Positions 46,714 through 57,303 of a stretch of 64,000 nucleotides of DNA are shown here, one piece after another. The notes under the pieces are model-generated. The model saw only the letters and a list, made by a program, of their open reading frames with translations, did no database searches and was not told the origin of the DNA. Origin of the DNA: Hygrophila difformis (taxonomy: Eukaryota > Streptophyta > Magnoliopsida > Lamiales > Acanthaceae); contig JAOANR010000002.1 in NCBI GenBank assembly GCA_030278955.1, positions 3,833,982-3,897,981 on the forward strand, given 5' to 3'. Positions within the stretch are counted from its first letter, which is position 1. Every line of letters begins with the position of its first letter. Made by a program: the position numbers and the translations under genes.

Positions 46714-46727
46714 AAATGTGAGGATGT
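46714..46727 (+). other. Purine-rich motif at LARD 3' LTR (probable PPT)
   Basis: AAATGTGAGGATGT directly precedes the LTR start TGATAATGG. Position identifies it as the plus-strand primer, although it is a poor, T-interrupted polypurine tract. It is the fourth copy of the interior motif and lacks a clear stem. Confidence 0.6.
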
Positions 46728-49700
46728 TGATAATGGCCAAAATTGACCATTATTTTCAATCTATTTCCGTGTCTAATACGGACATTTGATCGCATTCCGG
46801 TCTTATTTTAATAAGAAAGCAGTTGAATTTAACAGATTTATGCATGTTTGTATAAATAATAAGCTGGTATTGAAAAATACAAAAATATGGTTATTTTCAT
46901 TAATTTTATGTTAAAAAACCCAAAAACATGATAAAAATATTAAAAATCATACACTTGATTAATCTTGGTTCGTTGTTGTCTATTCGGTGGAACACGAGTT
47001 CATTAAATGGATCACAAACCAAATAATCAAGTGGAATAAATATTATATTTATATTTTGATGTATATATTTTAATTTTTATGTTTATTTATTTTTATTTCT
47101 GATTTTCTGCTATACTTAAATAAATGGTCCACTAATCACTTTTTATTTAAATTAATTGCAGGAGATTGGATTTAATTAAGTCCAAGAGTGAAGTCCAGTC
47201 CAGTCTGAAGCAGGCCCAACAATTAAATCATCCAAGCCCAACAACACAATCCATGAGCCCAATAACCACTTGCCCAAGCCCAACCCTAATCCATCCTAAC
47301 CCTAACCCTAACCCTAAACCCTGCCGCCGCCGCGCCGCCGCCACCGGCCGGCGACCATAGCCCCTGTCTCCGCCACCTCCTCCGACGAGCACAGCCGCCC
47401 TTCTCCTCCATTTCCAACACTCATCCCCAAATCCACCACCAACCCGCCGCCCTATTCCGGCCAACACCATCTCCATCACCCTCTTTATCCCGCCGGCCAC
47501 CACCATAGTCATCTTCTCCGGCGAAGAAAAACAGAAAACCCCAAAAATATTCCCGACCAACCACCACAGATCCACCTCCACACTCCGGCCATCTCCAACT
47601 TCGCCTTCCTCCTCCGCATCTCCGGCGGCCAAATCCCCTCAGTCCGCCATCCGACTCCATTTCTTCTTCAACCAACCACCACCGCAAGCACCAACCCCGG
47701 CGAGATTCCGATCCACAACCGCCCTCCATCTCCGCCAACGGCCGGCGAAGTCGCTGCCCCCTTCACGCCCGCGCACCACCGGCCACCATCTCAGTCAACA
47801 GCCGCCATCACCTTTGTCCTCGCCAACGCCACCAGTACACCACCACCGCCGCAGCCTTCACCAACCTCCGACCACCCTTCTTCAACCCCCGACGCCCGCC
47901 GCTGCCACCGCGCCTCCAGTCTCCAGATCCGCCGCCACCCGCCAGCAACTCCGGCGAGGTAGCAGCTTCCACCACCACATCCGCGGCCGCCTCTCCGTTC
48001 ACCGCCTCACCACCATCGACCCTCCATCATCGTCCCCTGCCTCCATTTCCAAACCCCAACAGAAAACCAACAGAAAAGAAAACAAGAAGATGAAAGCAAG
48101 AAGAAGAAATTTGAGGAAGAAAGATAAAGAACGAACAAGAGAAAAAGGTGGAATGAAGAACGAAAATGAAAGAAGAAAACAAGAGAAGAAAGAAAAGAAG
48201 AAAAAGAAACGAAGCTGAGAACAAAGAACACGAAGAAGAAAGAATGGAGGAAGAAGTAGAAAGGAAATGGGGATCGAGATTAGAAAGAGAGAAAGAAGAA
48301 GGAAGTCTGAAAGAAATAGGAGAGAGGAAAAGAAAATAATGAGAGGAGAGAGAGAGCAAATCAACCTTTGTCGCGGAAGGTTGCTCCGCGACAAAGTGCT
48401 CCGCGCCCAAAAATATGCTCCGCGCCCAAAATCTTACTCCGAGACTGTGAGAGAAGTAGCAAGAAATAAAATTTGTCGCGGAACAATGTTCCGCGACAAA
48501 TGCACCGCGACCGCGACAAGGAGAGAGACAGAGATAGAAAATGGAGCGCGACAGACAGAGTCACGTGCCAGCCCACATTTGAATTTCCCATGTGCCACAA
48601 TACTCAGGAAGTCCCAGGATCGCAGCTCCACCAATGCAATAATTCTTGTCTTTTCCCCTGGACCTCGAAGTCCCGGCCCCTCCTGGGCGCCATCTTGGAG
48701 CCAAAAAGTGTTTTGTCCCTATTCCGCGACAAAGCAGTTGTTTGGCGACCAGATGGGCCTAATGGGCCTAGGGCTAATTTTCCACCTCTATAAATATAAC
48801 CTCCCACCCCCTTGAACAGTAACCTAGCTACACTTTAGTTATTTTACTGTTTTGGAGGCACCACTGTGCTCTCCAAAATTATGTTAGATAGGTAGCTTAG
48901 TTTATTTTTGTGCAATGTAGATGTAGATTTTAGCTTAGCTTTAATTTATGCTTTGTAATAAATAAGTGTAGCTAGTGTTCACTTTTATTTTTCCAGTTTT
49001 ATATTTTGTAGTTTGTGGGTTTCAAACACTTAATTAATGGGTGTATTTTGAACCATGCTTTGGTATTGTAGTTAGGTTTTATTGCTTTCCTCATTTTAAT
49101 AAAATGCATAAACACTTGATATTTACCCTTGATAGATTTAATGTAGGTTTTATTTTATTTTATTTTTATCTTTATTTTTAGTGTTAGCATAGTTAGTTTG
49201 TACTCTTGCTTCTTGTGCTAGTTTTAGCCTTTTCTTTTATTTTTATTATACTGCTCTTGTTCTTTCTAGTCTTAGGTAGTACTGTTGCTTTTTATTTTCT
49301 CTCTCTAGTGCATTAGATCTAAAAGGGCTAGTGTTAAAGTGTTTATGCATATTTATATAAAAATTGCATATTCCTATATTGTATTGCATCACATTGTAAC
49401 CCCACGGGTTGCAATGTAATTTTCCCGTTGTGATCCCACGGATCACAACGCACACCCATGTAATGCAATATTAGGCGTTATGCTGCCGAAATTTTTATAT
49501 AAAATATTTTAAAACCCTTTGTCGCCATACACTCTTGTCGCGGAACCACGTTCCGCGACAAAACCACTGTTTAGCGACAGAGGACCAAATTCTTGCATTT
49601 TGTCTGCATGGCTTTTGTCGCGGAATACCCTTGTCGCGGAACCACGTTCCGCGACAAAATCTTATTCCGAGACAGAAAATTATGCCTTGCCATTATTTTG

Positions 49701-52700
49701 AAACGCCTTGGTCGCGATGCAACTCTTGTCGCGGAACCACGTTCCGCGACAAAATCCTTGATTAGCGACCAAGGACCCAAATACTTGTAATTTTATTCTG
49801 GGAGGACTCTGGCGCGGAATCTTTGTCGCGGAACCACGTACCGCGACAAAATCCTTGTTCCGCGACCAGGAATTATGTCCTTACCAATTTTCAACCCTCT
49901 TTGTCGCTATGCCTCTTTGTCGCGGAACCATGTTCCGCGACAAAATTTTTGCTTCGCGACAAAATAAACCCTAACTTTCAAAATATTAATTTCTCTTATT
50001 TCCCACCCCTTTGTCGCGAAACCCTTGTCGCGGAGTCACGCTCCGCGACACAAACTCTACTCCGCGACAAGGTGGCACCTTTTTGCCAAATTTTTATTCT
50101 CCATCTCACTCCATTAATTAATTGAACCTTTATATTAATATTTTGAGGTTGAGATCCAATGATCTCAACCCATGATTAATTTGATATAAAGAACTTTGTT
50201 CAATTCCCCATTAAAAGATTCTTCTACAAAATAATTAAACTCTAATGATCTAAGTATATAATCCGGACTGTAATTAATTAATTATGGAATGAGTGATTAT
50301 TTGGACCATAAAGAGTGAATATGGAATCATTTCCATATCCTTGCATGAGAAACCAATGTCTCTCATGCAAGATGACCCAAAAATATTTTTCTTTTATTTA
50401 TTTTGTCTTTTCGCGTAATGTGTGAAACAGCTAATAAGGAATATATCAGATTAATGTTGGCGGGTATTCCCACACGGATAACTAGCTCGTGGTCTGTATA
50501 TTAATTATTAGATGTTATTTTGCATGGTCCGGATAGTGGTCGGTGGAAGCCTTGGCGGTTCGTCCATCCGGGATTATAATAGCTGCTCAGCTGACTCCTA
50601 TCCGGATACAGTTTTATTCTCTTTATCTTAATTTCAAAACCTGAATTCAAGTTGTAGTATTATTAAATGATGTCGACCAACATTATTTGAGAAGTATTAC
50701 AACAAGAAAATATGTGGGTTTTTCTTCCATTCACAGACAAAAGGGAGCTGAATGACGGCGGTCACCGTCACTTGGAATTCCCTTCTGTCTAAAAATCTTC
50801 CCATCTGGAATAATTGGGAACTGGATAGCAGATGTTTGCAGTCCAGATCACCCCAGTTATTTCTGGCATTCTCTTTAGCCAAAATTCTTCTCACCTCCGG
50901 CTATTTCATCTTTGTGTTCCAACTTCTGTCTAAACCCACCTTATATTTTGGGTTATTTAATTTTACACTTCCTTATAAATTTATGCATGATATTATTATG
51001 TAGATATTGTGGTCATTATTATTTTGGGATCCTTCCCTTGGACATAGAAGTCATGATTTAAATCAGATGTCTCATAATAAATTTCCAACAAAAATTCCTT
51101 TATAAAATCCGGATCTGAGTAAGGGATAAATTCGACAGTTATGACTAATTCATATCCGACTGGGGGTTGATTTTGGGAATTTAGAAGCAGAGTCAGCGAT
51201 TAGGTCTCACCTAGACTGAAAGGATCCGTGTTTTAATTGAGAGTCTAGTACCTGATAGGGAATGATTTTCAGATTTATTATTTTCCAAAATTGCTGTTTG
51301 TTGGAAATCTTGTATTAAATATTACACTGGGTCAGATTCCACTTGGATTCCGATAAGGTGTGACAGATAATACTAGAGGAACAACATTCGGGCCTTGGTT
51401 ATTTTCTAAGGTAGGGTTGAGTATTCTTTCAACTGCTATCTTCTTCTGCCAAAGCCTATTTTTGAGTCCTGAGTGAGTGCATCCGGAACGAACTAATTTT
51501 ATTAGTTCGTTTCATTAGTTTGTATCTCATAACCACCCGACGAGAAGTGAACACTGCGAGCGGTTCACCGAGAATAGGGAATTCTTGATCCACACCCGGT
51601 CATCCTGATTGGGGGCTTTCTTTTACTACCAGGGTCAGACTTTCAAAAACTTCCGAGTGATAGGATTTTAAATGCTTTCTTTACCGCTTTCTTTTAAATG
51701 CTTTCGTTAGAGGTCACTCGGTTGTATTGAGAGTTGTGTAACTGCTACTAGGACTGAGAGCTAAGGGATAGTTCAGGGCTTGACTAGAATCTTTGGGTGT
51801 GACATGGGGGAATGACAGGAGTACCTGACACGTCAATAAATGATTTGTCAGGTGTTGCTTATCCACCACAGATGAATAATATGCCTCAGCATGGCCATGT
51901 GAGGGCAGTTGCGAGTCTGTGGTATCTTAGAATTTGTTGCCTTAAGAGCATGTAAACTCTTACTATAAGTACCTGTCTGTTAAAGGGAACATGGTACAGA
52001 GAACATGAGAATTAGCTAACTGATGGATTATCCCAAGCTAAGATCTGTGTAACAAAATGGAAGTTTAATTGTGTTTCATCTGAATCTTGTCCAATCTTTA
52101 TTATTTTCTTCCTGTCTCTTCTGTCTCATTTTAAATCTGCTTTCTTAGATAATTTTAACCGCTTTCTTAGAATAATTTTATTGCTTTCTTAGACTAAATT
52201 TAATTCGCTTTCTAGAATAATTTTATCTGCTTTATTTTAATTGCTTTCATAGCTTAGTTTAAATTCTGTCAAGTAGTTGATAATCAAACTCAAACTTGAA
52301 TCGAGTAACCGAGTGGAAAATCTTAGTAAACGGCGTGGGCCCTGCTTCCATCGCACATCCTCCAGTGAACGATCCGGTACTTACTATAAATACTGCAATT
52401 TTTGACTCCGTGCGCTTTCGGAGGCACAGTTTCTTAACACGAGTAAATAAAAAATGTGATTTTTCAGAAAATACTCATGTAGTGGGAATCTGCCGAAAGT
52501 TTCATGGTAGGTAATCTCATGACATGAAATCATGCGAAGTATCATGGCACATATGCCGGGGACCCTCAGTGTGACAGGTTGAAGGTCAATCTATCCCGGT
52601 TGTACCATGAGACTTGTCAAAAGTTTCATGACATGAGAGGACTGCAACGCCATTTGAAATTAAAGCATCCCACCTGAGTAATAAAAAGTAACCACCTCGA

Positions 52701-52809
52701 TATATCCTTAAACCCCTTTCACGAATCATAACTCCTTCATTTAATAAATTCATACCTGATATATTTTATTGAAAAATACTCGTGTTAATGAAATTTGTCA
52801 AAAGTTTCA
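46728..52809 (+). repeat. LARD 3' LTR, 6082 bp
   Basis: Equal in length to the 5' LTR with an unbroken offset of 8937 bp, so no net indels. All internal repeats listed for the first LTR recur here. Confidence 0.95.
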
Positions 52810-52814
52810 CCAGG
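52810..52814. repeat. Target-site duplication CCAGG, right copy (LARD)
   Basis: Identical to 37786-37790. Confidence 0.95.
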
Positions 52815-52875
52815 ACGCAAGCGGAAATCAATGATCAGTAATAAGAAGTTATAGAGCATGAAAACAAGAAAGATA

Positions 52876-53019
52876 CCACTTTATAATTTATAGCAGAATC
52901 CTCAGAACGCGAGAAGCTGACAATTACGGGGTGTATATGTTCTACACAATCTTGAGGATGCAATAACTTTCCAAGAGCAGCAAAGCCCTCAACAGCCAGC
53001 AAGTGAACAGAATCCTGAT
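52876..53019 (-). pseudogene. Single exon of PP2A 65-kDa regulatory subunit A
   Basis: A 144-bp exon with a CAG acceptor and a GTATC donor reads QDSVHLLAVEGFAALGKLL, then HPQDCVEHIHPVIVSFS. This is a HEAT repeat of the PP2A scaffold subunit A (plant PP2AA/RCN1 family), which holds the catalytic and B subunits together. Usual residues at several positions are replaced (family: RLLAVEGC, EPQDC, HILPVIV), for example His where Arg is expected. Other HEAT exons are not visible nearby. The exon is therefore an isolated, drifting fragment on the same strand as the ARIA, MDH and GCS1 pieces. Confidence 0.8.
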
Positions 53020-53289
53020 CTGAGAAAGAAGAAAATGAACATGTAGTATTAATTCATAACTACAAGTGTCTTGTTACATCTTACGTCCAACACTCATCAA
53101 AATTAATAAAGATATCAAACACAAGCTAAATGCTACAGTAGCAGGTTGAAAAAGAGTAATCCTCTAGCATCATACTATCTTTAAATAAAGAAATTACACC
53201 TTAAATATCATTGAGTATAACCGTGCTGTCTCAACTTGTGCCAAAAAAAATCATATTTTTCTCAATTTGAATCTTCTATAAGCTACACA
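53020..53289. other. Spacer without a recognisable gene
   Basis: AT-rich, intron-like sequence between the PP2A-A and MDH fragments. Confidence 0.4.
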
Positions 53290-53471
53290 ATCTGTACAAT
53301 TGGGCAATTCTTGGCAATGCCTTCTCAAAGAGATTTAACATTGCCGGCATTAATTTTGAAGAGGTCATTGCGGGTCATGCCAGGCTTTCTCGGCACACCA
53401 GCAGGAATGATCACTGTATATGCTCCTTCCAGAGCATGCCGTAGCTGCTCCTCGGATGCATAGCCTTTCAC
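53290..53471 (-). pseudogene. Fragment of malate dehydrogenase (organellar NAD-MDH type)
   Basis: After a TACAG acceptor the minus strand reads [48 protein letters not shown], then a one-base deletion produces TGA where family members have Cys-Glu (SLCEGIAK). The next frame continues [27 protein letters not shown] with N.N.GIV is the NAD-binding/active-site-loop signature of MDH; here it carries the catalytic-loop Arg. The fragment covers about 55 residues near the middle of the Rossmann half, and neither end of the gene is present. The similarity is to mitochondrial/peroxisomal-type MDH; which one I cannot decide. Confidence 0.8.
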
Positions 53472-54119
53472 CTGTACATGCATCAAAATACACCATTAGA
53501 TATTGTCCAAATGTATTGTTAATCTGAAGGGCATGAAATGTTGATATACTTATCAGCAATAATCAAATTTGCCCAAGGGCTGAATTCTAGAAACAAACAT
53601 GGAAATGCATTTCTGAAGTGAAGACACATTCTTAAATTTGTATTTCTATTTGATTCTAGGTTTCTAAATCCGTAGACAATTTCGCGAGAAAAATATAGTA
53701 GAAATGACTATAAGGCTATAATGGTGACGACAGTGATGAACAATATCGGAAACCTAGAAACTGAATCAGATTAAAAACCCAAACGGAAATCATTACAGAG
53801 AATGTCCCTTAATTGAGAATGTCCTTTAATTGAGAATGTCCTTTAAAAACCCAAACAGAAATCATTACAAATTTGATTTTTCAAGATTTCAACTGATAAT
53901 GTCCTTTAATTTTTCAAGATTTTTACGGCCTATCCATTCATAAAAATCTTGAATTTCCTTTAATTTGATTACACCATTAGCAGAACTAATGGGAATTCCA
54001 TACTCAGAACTAATAAAAATCTTGATCATTGCAATTTCGAATTCACCATAGTTAAGACCCCAATGAAAACAAAAATCAATGGAAGGTTTTTCAAGATCTC
54101 TAGGTATCCGATTTAATTT
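53472..54119. other. Spacer with small tandem repeat
   Basis: Contains about three copies of a 17-18-bp unit GAATGTCCTTTAATT (53795-53850) and a repeated AAAACCCAAAC.GAAATCATTACA phrase (53774-53797, 53846-53870). No gene recognised. Confidence 0.5.
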
Positions 54120-54134
54120 ATGAACACAAGGTCT

Positions 54135-54220
54135 TACATTGAATGTGCTAAGCTGCCCAGGTTCGCTACCGGCAAATTCTTTCACCAACTCACTTGCTTG
54201 TCTTGCATATATTTTGACCT
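54135..54220 (-). pseudogene. Possible exon of unknown gene
   Basis: The minus strand is open as VKIYARQASELVKEFAGSEP then GQLSTFN and is followed by GTAAGA, a donor-like sequence. It looks like a real exon but I cannot name the protein. Same strand as the neighbouring fragments. Confidence 0.35.
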
Positions 54221-55393
54221 AAATTTCAACAGTGTAGCTCCCTTTTCTTGCTGTAAAATCATCACGATATTTCATCAAAAGCCTGACTACAAAAATCTAT
54301 AGAAGCTAAAGACTGTAGGCGTACAAAGTTGAATATTCAAAGCAACACAAGAAAAAAGAATAATTAAAAAATAAAAAATAATAATAATAATTCAGATGAA
54401 ATGTCCACTGCCACAAATCTTGAAAAACAAATCAAAGCATCCTTATGTCAAACACTTTACTGTCGTAGACAAGATAGCACACTAATGTTCATATCAACAG
54501 TCGTAGAAGTTCTCTTGATTTCAGAAATTTCATCAGCTGAAAAACATGATATTCAGACTGGAAAATAGAATGTGATAGAGTGAGTGACAGAAATAGACAA
54601 GTTAATGCACATAAAAAGCAAAAAATTGAAGCCATGAAATGTAGCTTGTCATGAGCACAACCCACGTATAGCAAGAGAAGTATACTTTCAACAAAAACAT
54701 GACATGCACATTATATTAGATAGGAAGAGGATGAGACAAGCACCAACAAATCATCATAGAAGTAACAATTAAAAATCAGAAATGGATAATAAAGACAAAC
54801 GAAAGACTTAAATATCAAAACAATTAGGTTTACACAATGGATATAAACGTTCCAATACATTGTTCTGGTCAACTCAGGCATGGCAAAGCAAAAACAGGGC
54901 ATCAAAAGGTAGTTAAGTCAAAAAAGCTTATCTACTATGACAGAAATATATAAACATACATGACTTTCAAATAGTTCATGGGTAATATTTACTTCATAAA
55001 GATATAAAATGAAGGAAACGTATAGGTAATTGGTGTGCACTTTTTGTAAGGCTGAAACAGCTTGGGAGGCCCTTGTAGCAGAGAACCAGCATTTGAACAG
55101 AAGAAAGATTGTTCTAACTGCAAAAGCATTGTTTTAAAATATCAGTATAAACTTGAACCATCAATACAATTATTTCATGTTGAAATTGCAGGACCTCAAG
55201 TTCGCAAATTGCTGGTCCAGGAAAAATAAATTTTCTCATTATAATACCTTTAGAGGAAGGTTAGTGATAGAATCCAACCAAGTAATAACCCCTGGAATAG
55301 AAAGAAGTAAGAAACTCTGTAACGAAAGAGAATGTACAGAGGGCCGCAATTCTTGTCAATATATATATAGATAACTCAAACGACAATACCTAC
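54221..55393. other. AT-rich spacer without a recognisable gene
   Basis: No homology recognised. The last GCS1 exon, expected just below 55394 on the minus strand, is not found here. Confidence 0.4.
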
Positions 55394-56977
55394 CGGATTA
55401 AATTGTTCCTCAAGTCATTGTATATAGTCTTTGCTTGGTCTTTGTATGGCCCATCCACTGTGACAACCAAGTGATGATTGAATGTCAATAAATTCTTTTA
55501 TATAGTTAGTCAGGAACAAAGGGGTTGGTAAGCTGTGTACCTCCTGAATAATACTTTAGTGCTGAAAGAATCATGTAGTTCATGTTCATCCAAATTGGAC
55601 CTCTCCAGTAAGGTGCATTGTGCTCAGTGTTATGTTTCATGTATATTGAGCTACAATAGAAATTCAATCAAGCTGTGAGAATACTCATGGTGGAAGGCCT
55701 CGTCTGTCGGGAGAGCAATCAAAATGGGGCGATTCTTTCACCTTGTTTTGGCTAAAGATCTTAGTCCAAATTTCGTCCAGAGAGTGCTTGTGTTTGAGAT
55801 GAGAACAAGCTGTTTTTCTAATATCCATGATTGCTGCAACTCATACAGTATTTTGGATTAATAGAGAAAAAAGAAAGAAAGAAAGAAAGAGAATAATTGG
55901 GCATGAGATGATTGATTAACTCACAGGTGGTATAAGTCGAGCCATGAAAGGGAAGAGACTGACATAGCCAAGATGAGGAACCAGTTTCAACGAAGGTGGC
56001 TCCAGAACTTCGCGAACAAGTTCACGAGTTGGGTAATTGCCAGGTGTTTCAACAATCCGCCAACTTAGATGAACCTAAGAGAGAAGACAATCAAGAAGAG
56101 TTGAAGGAACAAATCAGTCCATTGCAAGTCGTCCAATAGATGTTCTCCATATTTGCTTGCTTTTCCGCTGACAATGCAGTAACTAAACTTCGAAGAAGAT
56201 TGGTTCAATTATCAATTCTTGTTGAGCTCATAAGTCATTAATGTTCCATACTTCCATGTGCTGCTGCTACTTAGTCACAGAGAGAGACAGTCATTGACTT
56301 TAAGCATAAAAAATACAACAGAATTGAACTCTTAAGGAGAACAGTCGAAGGCAATCATCCATTTGATTTAGCTATCCAAGACTCACAATCTTCTCGCACA
56401 TTTTTAATCAGAAGTTAATACACACTTTCCATTGCAAGAAAAACTCAAATCCATGAAAAACCAAATCATGACATAAGAATTCATGAAAACCAAAAGCCGT
56501 ACCTTCTCTGTATGAGTCCCATAATCAAAATAAGCTCCACTGGTACTATCAAAATGCAACTGAGAAAAAACAAAAAAAAAAAAAAAACAGAATCTACTTG
56601 TGAAAAACAGAAGGAAAAAGTATCTCGTTTGTATAATTAAAGCCAAATCGAGACATGGCAATCTCTACTCGATGTGTGGGGAAGCAAAAGTTACCCTGTT
56701 CAAAAGCTCAAAATCCGAGAGTAACTTTGCTATGGAGCTGTATCCCTGCACAATGTGTATAGCCTTAAATTTATGAAATTAATATTTGTTTAATCATTTT
56801 ATGATTTTATCCCTGTTTTCAGATTATACCTGACCAACATGGCTGTCCTCAAGAAATTCTGAAATAGAAGTCATGCAATCTGCAGCAAGATACAACCAAC
56901 ACCTAAGATCCACATGGCACTCATCATCCGTTGGGTGAGATGCACGAGGATAGTCATCCAAACCAGAAGACAGTGAC
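55394..56977 (-). pseudogene. GCS1: Mannosyl-oligosaccharide glucosidase (GH63, GCS1) C-terminal half, cut by an LTR
   Basis: Seven consecutive exons with GT-AG borders: 56830-56977 (SGLDDYPRASHP, VDLRCWLYLAADCM), 56695-56745 (GYSSIAKLLSDFELLN), 56503-56559 (LHFDSTSGAYFDYGTHTEK), 55925-56074 (VHLSWRIVETPGNYPTREL, VPHLGYVSLFPFM), 55742-55833 (SWILEKQLVLISN, FGLRSLAKT), 55541-55650 ([20 protein letters not shown]) and 55394-55457 (YKDQAKTIYNDLRNNLIR). This is processing glucosidase I of the ER, which trims the outer glucose of N-glycans. The GLDDYPRA block and YWRGPIW are conserved GH63 catalytic-domain motifs. Frames inside exons are intact. The 5' end stops within an exon where a retroelement LTR starts, and the final exon was not found, so this is a truncated copy. 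Confidence 0.88.
55866..55890. repeat. (GAAA)n microsatellite
   Basis: About five GAAA units in a GCS1 intron. Confidence 0.85.
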
Positions 56978-57303
56978 TGTAATACCCGAGAATTTTCCAA
57001 CATAAAATAAGACAATAATTAAATAAATAGACAATAAATACAACAAAAACCATAAATAAATAAATCCAGCAAATAAAGAAATAAATAAAGATAAGGAAAT
57101 GAGAAATGAGATTTTACTTAAAAAGGAATTAAAGGAATTTAATTAAATAAAAGGAATTATTAAAGGTAAATAAATTATACACCGAAACCCGACACCAATG
57201 AACTCGAGAACTCGAATCCAAACATAAATTATACGGGGTTTCTATTTCCGTAAACCCGAAGATACCCCGGGAATCAGAACCCGGGAGCATAGGGGGATAG
57301 AAG
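56978..57303 (+). repeat. Partial family A LTR in plus orientation, inside GCS1 exon
   Basis: Starts TGTAATACCCGAGAATTTTC and continues as the reverse complement of the last 320 bp or so of the family A LTR at 11749-14352. It is therefore the upstream end of a plus-oriented family A element inserted into the GCS1 exon (left flank GTGAC at 56973-56977). It is interrupted at 57303 by Element 3 in the opposite orientation. The remainder should lie beyond the window. Confidence 0.88.

Larger units (their letters stand above)
43891..46727 (+). other. LARD non-coding interior
   Basis: No frame longer than about 90 codons and none with retrotransposon motifs. It contains three hairpin + AATGTGAGGATGTTGAT motifs, a duplicated block starting AGGTTCCCGGTTGGAT (44506-44625 and 44834-44951), two GTGTAGC...GCTACAC stems (about 44128-44150 and 44231-44251), and A-rich runs (45975-46020, 46100-46132). 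The presumed packaging signal of the element should lie here or in U5. Confidence 0.85.
37791..52809 (+). mobile_element. LARD-like non-autonomous LTR retrotransposon, 15.02 kb
   Basis: Two direct 6082-bp LTRs (37791-43872, 46728-52809), each TGATAATGGCC...AAAGTTTCA, enclose 2855 bp without gag, protease, RT or integrase in any frame. A primer site complementary to tRNA-Asp follows the first LTR and fixes plus orientation; a purine-rich motif precedes the second. CCAGG flanks both ends. The LTRs have equal length; I noticed six substitutions (39320, 39882, 41476, 42001, 43485, 43642 against +8937). Very long LTRs around a non-coding interior define large retrotransposon derivatives (LARDs). 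Because it is coding-free yet nearly pristine, it must have been mobilised in trans recently. The tRNA-Asp primer suggests an Athila/Tat-type Ty3/gypsy partner (inference). Confidence 0.93.

Noticed and set aside
37791..52809. The two 6.1-kb blocks as a segmental or tandem duplication
   Set aside because: They begin with TG, end with CA, are followed by a tRNA-Asp primer site and preceded by a purine motif, and the whole is flanked by CCAGG. These are LTRs.
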